Part shown: positions 54,980 to 63,252 of the stretch, piece after piece
Position numbering within the stretch: the stretch's first letter is position 1
How the letters are laid out: the number at the start of each line of letters is the position of its first letter
Assembly (NCBI GenBank): GCA_015075445.1
Contig: JABTUJ010000038.1
Location: 1 to 64,000, forward strand
Reading direction: 5' to 3'
Origin: Verrucomicrobiales bacterium
Lineage (GTDB): Bacteria > Verrucomicrobiota > Verrucomicrobiia > Limisphaerales > J093
Length of the DNA: 64,000 bases
The notes under the pieces: model-generated
The model's input: the letters and a program-made list of their open reading frames with translations, nothing else
Databases searched by the model: none
Told to the model about the DNA's origin: nothing
Made by a program: the position numbers and the translations under genes

Positions 54980-56056
54980 ATGCAGAGCAGTCCTGATTCA
55001 GCGGCGGGGTGGCTGGTTCTCTTCTGTGGTCTGGCGTTTCTGGCGGCGATGGGCGGCGGCGCGCTCCCCACGTTGGTCCGCCTGACCCACACCCGGCTGC
55101 AGGTGGCGATCAGTTTCGTTTCGGGACTGATGCTGGGCCTCGGCGTGTTGCACCTGCTGCCCCATGCGGCGGGTGAACTGCGCTCGGTGGACCAGGCGTC
55201 GGCCTGGTTGATGGCCGGGTTCCTCGTGATGTTCATCCTCCAACGATTCCTCGACTTTCATCATCACGACGTGCCCGAAACTGAGTCTGAGCACGCCCAC
55301 CACGGCGGCTGCCAGCACCATCACGAGGCGGCGCCAGTCGCGGCGGGCGGTCCCGCCCGACCGCTCGACTGGGTGGGAATTGCGATCGGGCTCTCCATTC
55401 ACTCACTCTTCGACGGCCTGGCGCTGGCATCGGCGGCGGTGGCGGGGCAACAGGGACACGGGATGGCGCTCGCCTGGGGCACGGCGCTGGCCGTCATCCT
55501 GCACAAGCCTTTCAGCGCCCTGGCGATCACCACGCTCATGGCCGCCAGCAACGCGCCCCGCCGGTGGCATCATCTGGTGAATGCCGCCTTTGCCCTCGTG
55601 ACCCCCATCGGAGCCGTGCTGTTCTTTCTGGGCGGGGCGGAGTTCGCCGCGGCCCACCCGGCGGTGTTGGGGGCGGCCCTGGCGTTTTCCGCCGGCACGT
55701 TTGTGTGTGTCGCCTGCGCCGATCTGCTGCCCGAACTGCAGTTCCACTCGCACGACCGGATCAAGCTCACCGTGGCTCTGCTGGTCGGGTTGGCGGTGGC
55801 CGTGCTCATCGGGCGGTTTGGTCACGCTTCCCATGACCACAATCACCTCGAGGACGCCCCTCACGACCCGTCGCATGGTCATGACCATGATCACGATCAC
55901 GACCACGACCACAACCACGATCACGATCACGGCGGGATCTGGCCGGGCTGGTCTGGCGACGGTCTCGCGGTTGCCAATTTCTCCTGGCCCGCGCCGGGTG
56001 TTACGACACGAACTTGCCCGGGTTCAGAATGCCCCGGGGATCCAGGGCGTGTTTGA
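54980..56056 (+). CDS. ZIP-family metal transporter, His-rich C-terminus
   Basis: A 358-residue inner-membrane transporter of the ZIP family (zinc or other divalent metal uptake). The ATG at 54980 has the strong Shine-Dalgarno gggagg. About eight hydrophobic segments are visible. The metal-site helices are GIAIGLSIHSLFDGLALASA and ILHKPFSALAITTLM, equivalent to TM4 and TM5 with HS..DG and H/E positions. A loop His cluster (HHHDVPETESEHAHHGGCQHHH) and a second, HDHDHDHDHDHNHDHDH, lie before and after the core and may bind metal. The last 56 bases overlap the convergent oxidase gene, so the final ~20 residues after the His run may be read past a mutated natural stop. Confidence 0.9.
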   Translation: MQSSPDSAAGWLVLFCGLAFLAAMGGGALPTLVRLTHTRLQVAISFVSGLMLGLGVLHLLPHAAGELRSVDQASAWLMAGFLVMFILQRFLDFHHHDVPETESEHAHHGGCQHHHEAAPVAAGGPARPLDWVGIAIGLSIHSLFDGLALASAAVAGQQGHGMALAWGTALAVILHKPFSALAITTLMAASNAPRRWHHLVNAAFALVTPIGAVLFFLGGAEFAAAHPAVLGAALAFSAGTFVCVACADLLPELQFHSHDRIKLTVALLVGLAVAVLIGRFGHASHDHNHLEDAPHDPSHGHDHDHDHDHDHNHDHDHGGIWPGWSGDGLAVANFSWPAPGVTTRTCPGSECPGDPGRV

Positions 56057-57380
56057 TCTGGCGGTGCAAGCTGCGCACCGCTGAATCCGCGGCCAACGGC
56101 CACCACCGCTGTTTGGCGAGGCCGATGCCGTGTTCCCCGGTGACGACCCCGCCCCAGGCGAGCACCTGGCGGAACAGGGCGTCCAAGGCGCGCTGACTCC
56201 GCTCCTTCGCGCCGGGTTGGGCGAGGTCCACCATCACATTCACGTGGATGTTGCCGTCGCCGGCGTGACCGAAGCAGGCAATCGGGAGGCCCGAGCGTGC
56301 CTGGAGATCCTCGGCGAACTGGAACAGGTCCTCCAGCCGGCTACGCGGCACCGCCACGTCTTCGTTGAGCTTGGTCAGCCCGGTGTCGCGGAGGGCATAG
56401 GAGAACTCGCGGCGGATCTGCCACAAGCGCTCGCATTCGTCCGCGCCGAAGGCCCGCTGCACGAAGCGCGTTTCGGCATTGCGGGCGACGGCCGCCAGGC
56501 GTCGAAGTTCGGCCCGGACGGACGCCGGCTGGCCGTCCAGTTCGACGATGAGGAGGCCTTCGCAACCGGCCAGGCGACGGCTGCCCGTGCGGCGCTGGGC
56601 GGCAGCCAGCGTGAACTTGTCGGCAATCTCCAGCGCGCAGGGGAGGAACCCGGCGGCGAAGATGTCCCGCAAGGCGCGGGCAGCGGCCGCCATCGAACGG
56701 TAGCCCACGCAAAGGCAGGCGCGCGCCGGCGGGAGCGGCAGCAGCTTGAGGGTCGCCTCGGTGATCACGCCGAGCAGCCCCTCGGAACCGACGAAGAGCC
56801 GGGCCAGCTCGAAGCCGCTCTTGTTCTTGTGCGTGCGGCTGCCCAACCGGGCCACGGTGCCATCCGCCAGCACGACCTCGAGTCCCAGGACGTAGTCGCG
56901 CGTCACACCGTACTTGAGGCAGCGCGGCCCGCCGGCGTTGGTGGCGATGTTGCCCCCAATCGTCGAATCCGCCCGGCTGGCCGGGTCGGGCGGGTAGAAC
57001 AACCCCCGGGCCTCGACGGCATCTTGCAGCGCTTGGGTCGGGACCCCCGGCTGCACCACGGCCACGAAGTCACCCGTATGGATCTCCTTGATGCGTCGGA
57101 GCCGGGCGAGGGAGAGGGCGATGCCCCCCTGGACCGGCACACACCCTCCGACGTACCCGTGGCCCGCACCCCGGGGCGTGATCGGGATGCGATGCGCATG
57201 GGCGAAACGCAGGATCCGGGCGACAGACGCCGTAGTGCGCGGCAAGGCCACAGCGTCCGGCTCATGCCGGGCGAACCATTTATCGCCCGCGTGAGCGGCC
57301 CGAGTGGCTTCGTCCAGGCGCAGTTCACCCGCGGACAACTCGCGGGCCAGGGATCGCAACCGGGCAGCCGGCGCGGTCAT
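56001..57380 (-). CDS. FAD-binding oxidase, GlcD/D-lactate dehydrogenase type
   Basis: A 459-residue flavoprotein of the FAD_binding_4/FAD-oxidase C family (glycolate oxidase GlcD, D-lactate or D-2-hydroxyglutarate dehydrogenase). FAD-binding sequence ITPRGAGHGYVGG, PPDPASRADSTIGGNIATNA and the C-terminal FGHAGDGNIHVNV, TGEHGIGLAK, DPRGILNPGK are all present. It oxidises a D-2-hydroxy acid; the exact acid cannot be told. No Cys-rich iron-sulphur partner (GlcF) is adjacent. The start at 57380 overlaps the stop of the DUF2007 gene by ATGA, implying translational coupling. Confidence 0.92.
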   Translation of the reverse strand: MTAPAARLRSLARELSAGELRLDEATRAAHAGDKWFARHEPDAVALPRTTASVARILRFAHAHRIPITPRGAGHGYVGGCVPVQGGIALSLARLRRIKEIHTGDFVAVVQPGVPTQALQDAVEARGLFYPPDPASRADSTIGGNIATNAGGPRCLKYGVTRDYVLGLEVVLADGTVARLGSRTHKNKSGFELARLFVGSEGLLGVITEATLKLLPLPPARACLCVGYRSMAAAARALRDIFAAGFLPCALEIADKFTLAAAQRRTGSRRLAGCEGLLIVELDGQPASVRAELRRLAAVARNAETRFVQRAFGADECERLWQIRREFSYALRDTGLTKLNEDVAVPRSRLEDLFQFAEDLQARSGLPIACFGHAGDGNIHVNVMVDLAQPGAKERSQRALDALFRQVLAWGGVVTGEHGIGLAKQRWWPLAADSAVRSLHRQIKHALDPRGILNPGKFVS

Positions 57381-57598
57381 TGAGGGTTGTCCTTCGGAGC
57401 GTCGATCAGGGAGCGGGCATCGGCGGCGTTGACCTCCGGGACATCGACCAGGAACTCGATCCCGGCGATCCCGGCGCTGCCGGCGAGGTTTGATTTCTCG
57501 TTCCGGATGGTGGCGGGAATGCCAGCGGCATCGAGTCGCGACCGAACCACCTGCGCCTCGGCATCCCGGAACGTGCGAAAGACAGTGACCAGTTCCAT
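57377..57598 (-). CDS. DUF2007 small protein
   Basis: A 73-residue cytosolic protein: MELVTVFRTFRDAEAQVVRS, then RLDAAGIPATIRNEKSN and VDVPEVNAADARSLID. This fits the DUF2007 family (putative signal-transducing protein, PII-like fold). The function is unknown. Its stop overlaps the oxidase start, so the two are probably produced in step; 31 bases separate its start from the AMMECR1 gene upstream. Confidence 0.88.
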   Translation of the reverse strand: MELVTVFRTFRDAEAQVVRSRLDAAGIPATIRNEKSNLAGSAGIAGIEFLVDVPEVNAADARSLIDAPKDNPQ

Positions 57599-57629
57599 GG
57601 CCGAAGGCTACGCCCGGCGCGGGCGGGCT

Positions 57630-58292
57630 TCAAGCGAGGGGGTCATCCGTGGCGTCGTGGGCGTCCGCACTGGGGCGACACTCACCCGTTTCCCCCATCG
57701 GCGGAACGTCCCCTTCCGAGAAGTGCACCACCTGGTACCGATGAATGGCGGCATCGCGACGACGCCAGTCGTCCGGACCAACACCGGCCTTGAGGGCGAG
57801 TTGGCTCAGGAACCGGATCTTGTCGGGGAGCTTCTCCCACACTTGCGGCAGATAGGTGGCCCGCCGGTCGCCCAGGCGGAGCAGCACGCCATCGCGACCC
57901 GGTTCGAGCTGGTCCAGCAGGTCCTGCGGTGAGCGGAACCGCACCAGCTCAGGGGGGGAGAGCACGCTGATCTCGATCTCGATGGTGTCGAGTTCCTCCG
58001 CAGCCACGGGCGGGAAGCGGGCGTCCTGGGTGGCGGCGACGCGGGTGTTCTCGACCACGGCCCGCCAGAGCGGCCAACGCGGCTCGACGTTGCCGATGCA
58101 GCCCCGCAACTGTCCCTGCTGCGTCAGCGTGACGAAGCAGCCCAGGCTGCCGTTGAGCCGCGGCGGCAGCTTGCATGCCTCAAAGCTCGGCACGACAGTC
58201 CCTGCGACGGTGCATCGCAAGGTCTCACGCGCCAACCCGAGGAGCAGGAGCTGTTCGTCGGCATTGAGTTGGGGTTCGCTTGAGCTGGACAT
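57630..58292 (-). CDS. amrA: AMMECR1-domain protein (AmmeMemoRadiSam system A)
   Basis: A 220-residue protein; the ATG at 58292 (MSSSSEPQLNADEQLLLL) is better than the upstream 58358. The AMMECR1 core is clear: RLNGSLGCFVTLTQQGQLRG CIG followed by VENTRVAATQDARFPPVAAE, EIEISVLSPPE, DGVLLRLGDRRATYLPQVWE and LALKAGVGPDDW. It belongs to the AmmeMemoRadiSam set with the Memo and radical SAM genes at 62.4-64 kb, but here four kilobases of other genes separate them. The set's reaction is not established. Confidence 0.92.
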   Translation of the reverse strand: MSSSSEPQLNADEQLLLLGLARETLRCTVAGTVVPSFEACKLPPRLNGSLGCFVTLTQQGQLRGCIGNVEPRWPLWRAVVENTRVAATQDARFPPVAAEELDTIEIEISVLSPPELVRFRSPQDLLDQLEPGRDGVLLRLGDRRATYLPQVWEKLPDKIRFLSQLALKAGVGPDDWRRRDAAIHRYQVVHFSEGDVPPMGETGECRPSADAHDATDDPLA

Positions 58293-58387
58293 GATGAACC
58301 GGACCGACGCGTTTCTGCCGCCATGGCTCCCGCGAAGCAAGTCGATTGGCCACGGCATTTCCGTGCCCGGGCCCGCCGGCGTGTCGC

Positions 58388-59755
58388 TCAGACCGGGGGC
58401 GTGTCGAGCAAGGGCGCCGGGTCACGCACCGTGAACCAAGTGGCCGCCGCGGCCAGGAGGATCCCGCAGACACCCGTGAGCGCCAGCAGCAGCCGCAAGG
58501 CGAGGAGCGGCTCAAGCGTGGGCAGCCAGGTGCGCGCGGCGAAGAGGAGCCCCAGGTAGGCCACGCCGACGGCCACCAGCCAGGGCACGACCTGGAACCG
58601 CTCCCGGGCCAGCAGGTTGTTGATGAGCACATTGGCCAGCGTGAGTGGAACCATCGCCCAGGCGAACCAGGGCACCAGCGGAGCCGCGGCCCAGAACGCG
58701 GGTTTGCTGAAGAACACCAGCCGCAACGGCCACTCCGGCAGCAGGGTGCAGGCAATCGCCCCCAACACACCTCCACCCGCCGTTGCCACCAGCGCCATCG
58801 GCATCGCCCGCGATCGCCGCGTGAGCGCCGCACTCCGCGCCACCTTCGGGAACATCACCTGCGCCAGCGGCATCGCGTACATCATCAGCGCGAGCCCGAC
58901 CAGCGCCGCCGGCATGTAGAGTTCCTGGGTCGATTCCGGGAACACGCTCCGGACGTACATGACATCCACCGTCGTGAACAGGAGCACGGTCCCCGCCCCC
59001 AGCGTCAGCGGAACGATCCGCCGCAGCCAGGCCCCCCAGGCGACCGGGGCGCCCGGACCGCGCAACACGTCCCGGATGATCCACGCACACAGTCCGGTCG
59101 CACCCGCCAAACCGATCAGCGCCCCGGTCATCCCGCCGGCCGCCTGCCCTCCGAGGAGCAGAATCACCGTCACCATCGTGAAACGCCCCGCCCCATCCGC
59201 GATCAGGGCCGCCCCCAGCCCGGCAAAGTGTTGGCGACCCTGCACCACGCCGCGGAGGATCGGCCCCCACAAGCAGCCCAACCCCATCCCCAGCGTGGCC
59301 CAGAACGCCGCCGGATCCGGAATCGCCAGCGTCCGCAGCAGCCACGGCTGCACCAGCCAGCTCAGCCCCACGACCGCCAGCCACAACAGCAGCGTCGCCT
59401 TCAACAGCGCCCGGCTCGTCCCCGTCAGCTTCCGCTGCAGCTCCGGCGTCACCGCCGCCGCCGCCTGGTGCGTGAAGACCGTCTGCAGCCCGATCGTCGG
59501 AATGCCGAGCAGGAGATAGAACCGCAGCAGGGCGAAGAAGACGATGTACTCGTCCCGGTCCATCCAGCGCTGGGCCACAATCTGGGTGGCCAGCATCAGC
59601 GCTCCGCTCACTCCGGTGGCCAACACCAGCCAGGTCCCCTGACGAAAGAACGCGGCGTGGCTCTCGCCCGGGTGTTCGGCTGGTGCTGGTGCGGAAGGGT
59701 TCATCACTGGAGGGGCGCCGGCCACCGGGGCCGCCCGCCCGGTCATCCCTTTCAT
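58388..59755 (-). CDS. Polysaccharide flippase-like membrane protein
   Basis: A 455-residue multi-spanning protein of the MOP superfamily (Wzx/MurJ-like). Start at 59755 (MKGMTGRAAPVAG) overlaps the glycosyltransferase stop by ATGA. About twelve hydrophobic helices follow, starting FFRQGTWLVLATGVSGALML; ALVGLALMMYAMPLAQVMFP is typical of the middle of such flippases. With the glycosyltransferase upstream it likely exports a lipid-linked sugar. Function by family only. Confidence 0.8.
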   Translation of the reverse strand: MKGMTGRAAPVAGAPPVMNPSAPAPAEHPGESHAAFFRQGTWLVLATGVSGALMLATQIVAQRWMDRDEYIVFFALLRFYLLLGIPTIGLQTVFTHQAAAAVTPELQRKLTGTSRALLKATLLLWLAVVGLSWLVQPWLLRTLAIPDPAAFWATLGMGLGCLWGPILRGVVQGRQHFAGLGAALIADGAGRFTMVTVILLLGGQAAGGMTGALIGLAGATGLCAWIIRDVLRGPGAPVAWGAWLRRIVPLTLGAGTVLLFTTVDVMYVRSVFPESTQELYMPAALVGLALMMYAMPLAQVMFPKVARSAALTRRSRAMPMALVATAGGGVLGAIACTLLPEWPLRLVFFSKPAFWAAAPLVPWFAWAMVPLTLANVLINNLLARERFQVVPWLVAVGVAYLGLLFAARTWLPTLEPLLALRLLLALTGVCGILLAAAATWFTVRDPAPLLDTPPV

Positions 59756-60975
59756 GGCGGCAGATCCCCCGGCGTTGAGCCGGGACGCCCGGCCCACTCG
59801 ACCACGTCCGCGGCCCGCCGGCAGATCACCGGCCAGTCCAGGCGTTCCCGCACCCGACGCGCCGCCGGTCCGGCGAGGGCCGCGCGATTGGCCCACGGCT
59901 CCCGCAGCCAGGCCAACAGCGTGTCCCCGAAGCTCGCCCCATCAAACCGCGAGAACCGCAGGAGCGGCTCGTCGTGGAAATACCGCCGCAAACTGTCCAA
60001 CGGGGTGCAAACGGCCGGCAGGCCCACCGCGAGATACTCGACCACCTTCGCCACGAAAGCGCAGTGAGTGCCGGCCGATTCCTCGTAAGGCACCATGCCC
60101 ACCGTGGCCGTGGCCAGATGGCTGGCGATCGCGTCGTAAGGGACAAACCCCAGGTGACGCAGCACGTCGGCCACTCCCTGGCGGCGGGCCCGGCGGAGGA
60201 AGGCGCGCCACGCCTCGGTCTCGCTGCCGAGGAATTCGAAGCGCACGTCCGGCCGGTCCGCCCGCACCCGGGCCATGGCTTCGAGGGCGATGCGCTGCAG
60301 GTGATGATGGTCAAAAGACCCATGCATCACGATCCGTGGCGGCCCCTGGGCGCGCGCGGCGACCGCCTCGGCACGGAACGGAAACGCCGTCGCGTCGTAG
60401 CCGTAGCCCAGGGGCCGCAGTCGCGTCGTCGGATAGCCCGCTGCGGCGAACCGGTCAGCCAGCGTCTCGGACACCGTGAGCACCGCCTCGGCCTGGAAAC
60501 GGTGCGGCAACGAGAGTTCGTAGCGCTTCAGCACCGCCAGCAACGGCGGCGGCATCCGCCACGCCGGCCAGGTCTCCAGGAACCCGGTGAGGTGGTCCAG
60601 GAAGTTCATCACTACGGGCACCTGCAACGGCTGCCTGAGCCGGCCCGCCGCCACCGCCGCGATCGCGTGCTGCGAGAGCAGGACATCGAAGCGCGTCTGC
60701 CTCGCCGCCGCGGCCACCTGACGGGCCAGGGCGGCCGGGTAGAGCAGGTACTTCACGTTGCGCAGGCGCGTGTAGCGGCCCATGCGCCACCGCGTGAACC
60801 GGTGCAGGCGAATCCCGAACGTCGCGGCCACCTCGTCCGGGCGCTCGTCCTGCGGGCCGAACACGTGAACCTCGTGCCCGCGTCGCACCAGTTCCCGCAC
60901 GAGATAGGCGGCCTCGGCCGATCCGCCGCCGCTCGGCGGGTGGAAGGGTTCGTGCGTGAGGAGGGCGACACGCAT
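59752..60975 (-). CDS. Glycosyltransferase, GT4-type
   Basis: A 407-residue GT-B enzyme: MRVALLTHEPFHPPSGGGSA at the N-terminus is the donor-lid segment, VMHGSFDHHH and FEFLGSETEAW form the C-terminal nucleotide-binding domain, and GFVPYDAIASHL...MVPYEESAGTHCAFVAKVVEYLAVGLP is the usual E-x7-E-like site of GT4. The ATG at 60975 is chosen; the frame beyond to 61356 has no support. It follows the M20 gene by five bases and overlaps the flippase by ATGA, so all three are one transcription unit. Substrate unknown. Confidence 0.86.
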   Translation of the reverse strand: MRVALLTHEPFHPPSGGGSAEAAYLVRELVRRGHEVHVFGPQDERPDEVAATFGIRLHRFTRWRMGRYTRLRNVKYLLYPAALARQVAAAARQTRFDVLLSQHAIAAVAAGRLRQPLQVPVVMNFLDHLTGFLETWPAWRMPPPLLAVLKRYELSLPHRFQAEAVLTVSETLADRFAAAGYPTTRLRPLGYGYDATAFPFRAEAVAARAQGPPRIVMHGSFDHHHLQRIALEAMARVRADRPDVRFEFLGSETEAWRAFLRRARRQGVADVLRHLGFVPYDAIASHLATATVGMVPYEESAGTHCAFVAKVVEYLAVGLPAVCTPLDSLRRYFHDEPLLRFSRFDGASFGDTLLAWLREPWANRAALAGPAARRVRERLDWPVICRRAADVVEWAGRPGSTPGDLPP

Positions 60976-60980
60976 CACGG

Positions 60981-62111
60981 TCAGGGCAGGGAACGCAGGA
61001 ACCGGGTCAGTATCGCCGCCGCCTGTTCCACCTCCCGCAGCCCCACCCACTCGTCGGCCGTGTGCGCTTGCGCGATGTCGCCGGGTCCGAACACCACGCT
61101 CGGGATGCCTCCGTGACCGAGCACGGACGCGTCGCAGAAGAACTGCACGCCGCGCGGCTGGCGTTGCCCGACGCAGTCCATGAAACGCCGCACGAACGGG
61201 AGGTCCGGGTCCGTTTCCAGCGGCCAGCACGGAGCACCTTTGTGGTCGGCCACCGTCGCCCGCAACCCGTGCAGCCGCAGCAGGGCGCGCACCTCCCGCA
61301 CGACGCTGGCCACGCTCTCGCCCGGCAAGGTCCGGCGGTCCACGGTGATCTGGCACCGGTCGGGCACGATGTTGGGCTGCGTGCCGCCGGCGATGCTGCC
61401 GACGTTCACCGTGGCCCGCCCCAGCAGGGGGTGGGTTTGTGGACGCAGCATCGCGGCGTACTCCGTCTCGATCGCCTCCACCACGCGGGCCATCTCCAGC
61501 ACGGCGTTGCGACCCAGTTCCGGACGCGCGCCGTGGGCGGCCTTGCCCCGCGTCTCGAGTTGCAGCCAGACGTCCCCTTTGTGCGCCGTGATGACCTGCA
61601 GTCGGGTGGGCTCGCCGACGATGGCCAGGTCCGCTTTGAGGCGGGCCGCGGCCAGCGCTCGTGAGCCGCTCTGGGCATGCTCTTCATCCACCAGCGCCGT
61701 AAACAGCACCTCCGTGCTCGCCGGCCGGCGCCCGCGGCGCGCCACTTCCCCCAAGGCGCTGAACATCGCCGCCACGCTGCCCTTCGTGTCGCACGCCCCG
61801 CGCCCGTGCAACCGCCCCTTCCGCCGCACCGGCCGGAACTGCTCGGGCGAAGCCGCCACCGTGTCCAGGTGGGGCGCCAGGATCACTCGCTGCCGCCGTC
61901 GCCCCGAAGGTTCCAGCCGCACCCAGAAGTTGTCGCGGCCCGGCAACACCGACTGCCGCTCAACCCCCAACCCCCATCGATCAGCCAGTGCTGCCAACCA
62001 CGCCCCCACCCGCTCCTCTCCGCCCAGGGGATCACCCGCCGGCAGAAAGGCCGGGTTCACGCTGGGCAGCGCCACCAGTTCACGCAGCAAACGGATCGGG
62101 TCCATGGGCAT
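60981..62111 (-). CDS. M20-family metallopeptidase (ArgE/DapE-like)
   Basis: A 376-residue zinc amidohydrolase/deacylase of the M20 family. Metal and catalytic landmarks are APHLDTV (His and Asp), GRGACDTKGSVAAM (Asp), LVDEEHAQSG (catalytic Glu and metal Glu), VGEPTRL (metal region) and the late VFGPGDIAQAHTADEWV (His). The start at 62111 (MPMDPIRLLREL) or 62105 is uncertain by two residues. The role could be acetylornithine or succinyl-diaminopimelate deacylation, but the genomic context (glycosyltransferase, flippase) does not show which. Confidence 0.86.
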   Translation of the reverse strand: MPMDPIRLLRELVALPSVNPAFLPAGDPLGGEERVGAWLAALADRWGLGVERQSVLPGRDNFWVRLEPSGRRRQRVILAPHLDTVAASPEQFRPVRRKGRLHGRGACDTKGSVAAMFSALGEVARRGRRPASTEVLFTALVDEEHAQSGSRALAAARLKADLAIVGEPTRLQVITAHKGDVWLQLETRGKAAHGARPELGRNAVLEMARVVEAIETEYAAMLRPQTHPLLGRATVNVGSIAGGTQPNIVPDRCQITVDRRTLPGESVASVVREVRALLRLHGLRATVADHKGAPCWPLETDPDLPFVRRFMDCVGQRQPRGVQFFCDASVLGHGGIPSVVFGPGDIAQAHTADEWVGLREVEQAAAILTRFLRSLP

Positions 62112-62253
62112 CCCCGCCCTCAGCGCGAGGCCGGGAAGCGCGCAGTGTGCGGCACGGGGGCCTGCCCGGCAAGCATCCAAGCCCACAGCATCCAAGCCCA
62201 CGCCCTCCCACGCGGGGCGTGAGACAGAATCCCGGCTGCCTCGTCGGCTGATC

Positions 62254-62323
62254 CTCTGTGTCCTCCTGAGCTCTGTGCTGAACCCGGGTGCGGCTTTCAG
62301 CACAGAGCTCGGAGGACACAGAG
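62254..62323. repeat. 28-bp inverted repeat, near perfect
   Basis: 62254-62282 (ctctgtgtcctcc-t-gagctctgtgctgaa) pairs with 62296-62323 with only one bulged T; the loop is 13 bases. It lies in the 337-base gap between the M20 start and the Memo stop (62112-62448). The composition differs strongly from coding DNA; the sequence is of the cacagaggacac type seen as repeats in related genomes. Confidence 0.85.
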
Positions 62324-62325
62324 CT

Positions 62326-62430
62326 AACCACACGGCGGACAGCCACCCTCGGTATCCAGCTTTCGGGTGCCTCGGCGCAAAATCAGGCCCGCAAACGAAC
62401 GATCCCTAGGATTTGTGTCGCACACCCTCC
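62326..62430 (+). repeat. Dispersed repeat family A, copy 2
   Basis: Matches bases 1-110 of the window. The stem is 62373-62381 (cggcgcaaa) with 62412-62420 (tttgtgtcg). It ends 19 bases from the Memo stop, in the gap between two genes of the minus strand. Confidence 0.72.
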
Positions 62431-62448
62431 CGTCCACCTCCCGGCGGA

Positions 62449-63252
62449 TCAGGCCGGTTCGCCAAACGCAAACGCGCCGTAACCCACCACGCGGTCCGGC
62501 TCCGCCGCGTCTGCCGAGATTGCTCAGTTGCAGCGTCTCGCGCAACCCGCGCGCGCGCGCGGCGAGCAAGCCCGCAATGGCGCGGTGCCCCAGGCGCACT
62601 GCCCATCCAGTCGGTCTCCCCGCAGTCCCACGATGGCTTCCGCCGTGGCCTGGTCGCGCCGCCGCGCCACTCCGTACTCGAGGTAGTGGCTCAGGTCGGA
62701 GCTCACCACCACACACGTCTCCCCTCCTCCCCACAGCCGGTCCAGGACCTCCGCCACCTCCGCCGCGCCCGCCCGCCCCACCAGCAGCGGCACCAGCCTA
62801 AACTCATCCAGCACCGTCTGCAGAAAGGGCAGCTCCACCTCGAGGCTGTGCTCCGGTTGATGGGCGGGTTCGTACACACTGACCTGCGGCATCCCGAGGA
62901 CGTCCTCCCGCGCCGCCCGATCCACCGGCACGACCCCCAGCGGTGTGGCGAAAGCGTCCAACCCGCTGGTGACAATCCCGTCGAATTCCTCGTAGTGCGA
63001 AGGGCCGATGACCACGGCCCGTCGAATTCGCTCGTGCGCCGGCCCCAGCCGGACAAACGCCGCCGCAGCGACCGATCCCGAATAAACGTACCCGGCATGC
63101 GGGGCAATCATTGCCTTGGGTACCGGCCCCTCGGGTGGAACCGCCCCGGCGAGATAGTCATTCACGTCGGACTGCAGCCGCACAGAACTGGCCGGATAGA
63201 ATCGGCCCGCCTGAGCCGCCGGCCTCACGCCTCCCATGGTCGCACCCTTCAT
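62449..63252 (-). CDS. amrB: Memo-domain protein (AmmeMemoRadiSam system B), frameshifts at its end
   Basis: Begins MKGATMGGVRPAAQAGRFYP at 63252, overlapping the radical SAM stop by ATGA. Memo landmarks: MIAPHAGYVYSGSVAAAAF, VVIGPSHYEEFDG, HQPEHSLEVELPFLQ, CVVVSSDLSHYLEYG. These include the histidines at the metal-like site. After GDRLDG the frame diverges: GHRAIAGLLAARARGLRETL continues in a second frame, then VVGYGAFAFGEPA in the first frame up to a stop at 62449. Two compensating one-base changes (about 62615 and 62535) explain this. Without them the protein would end early at about 62524 with an unrelated tail. Confidence 0.78.

Noticed and set aside
54517..54996. Open frame across the tRNA-Arg gene and the ZIP promoter
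   Set aside because: It runs antisense through a tRNA and has no protein features.
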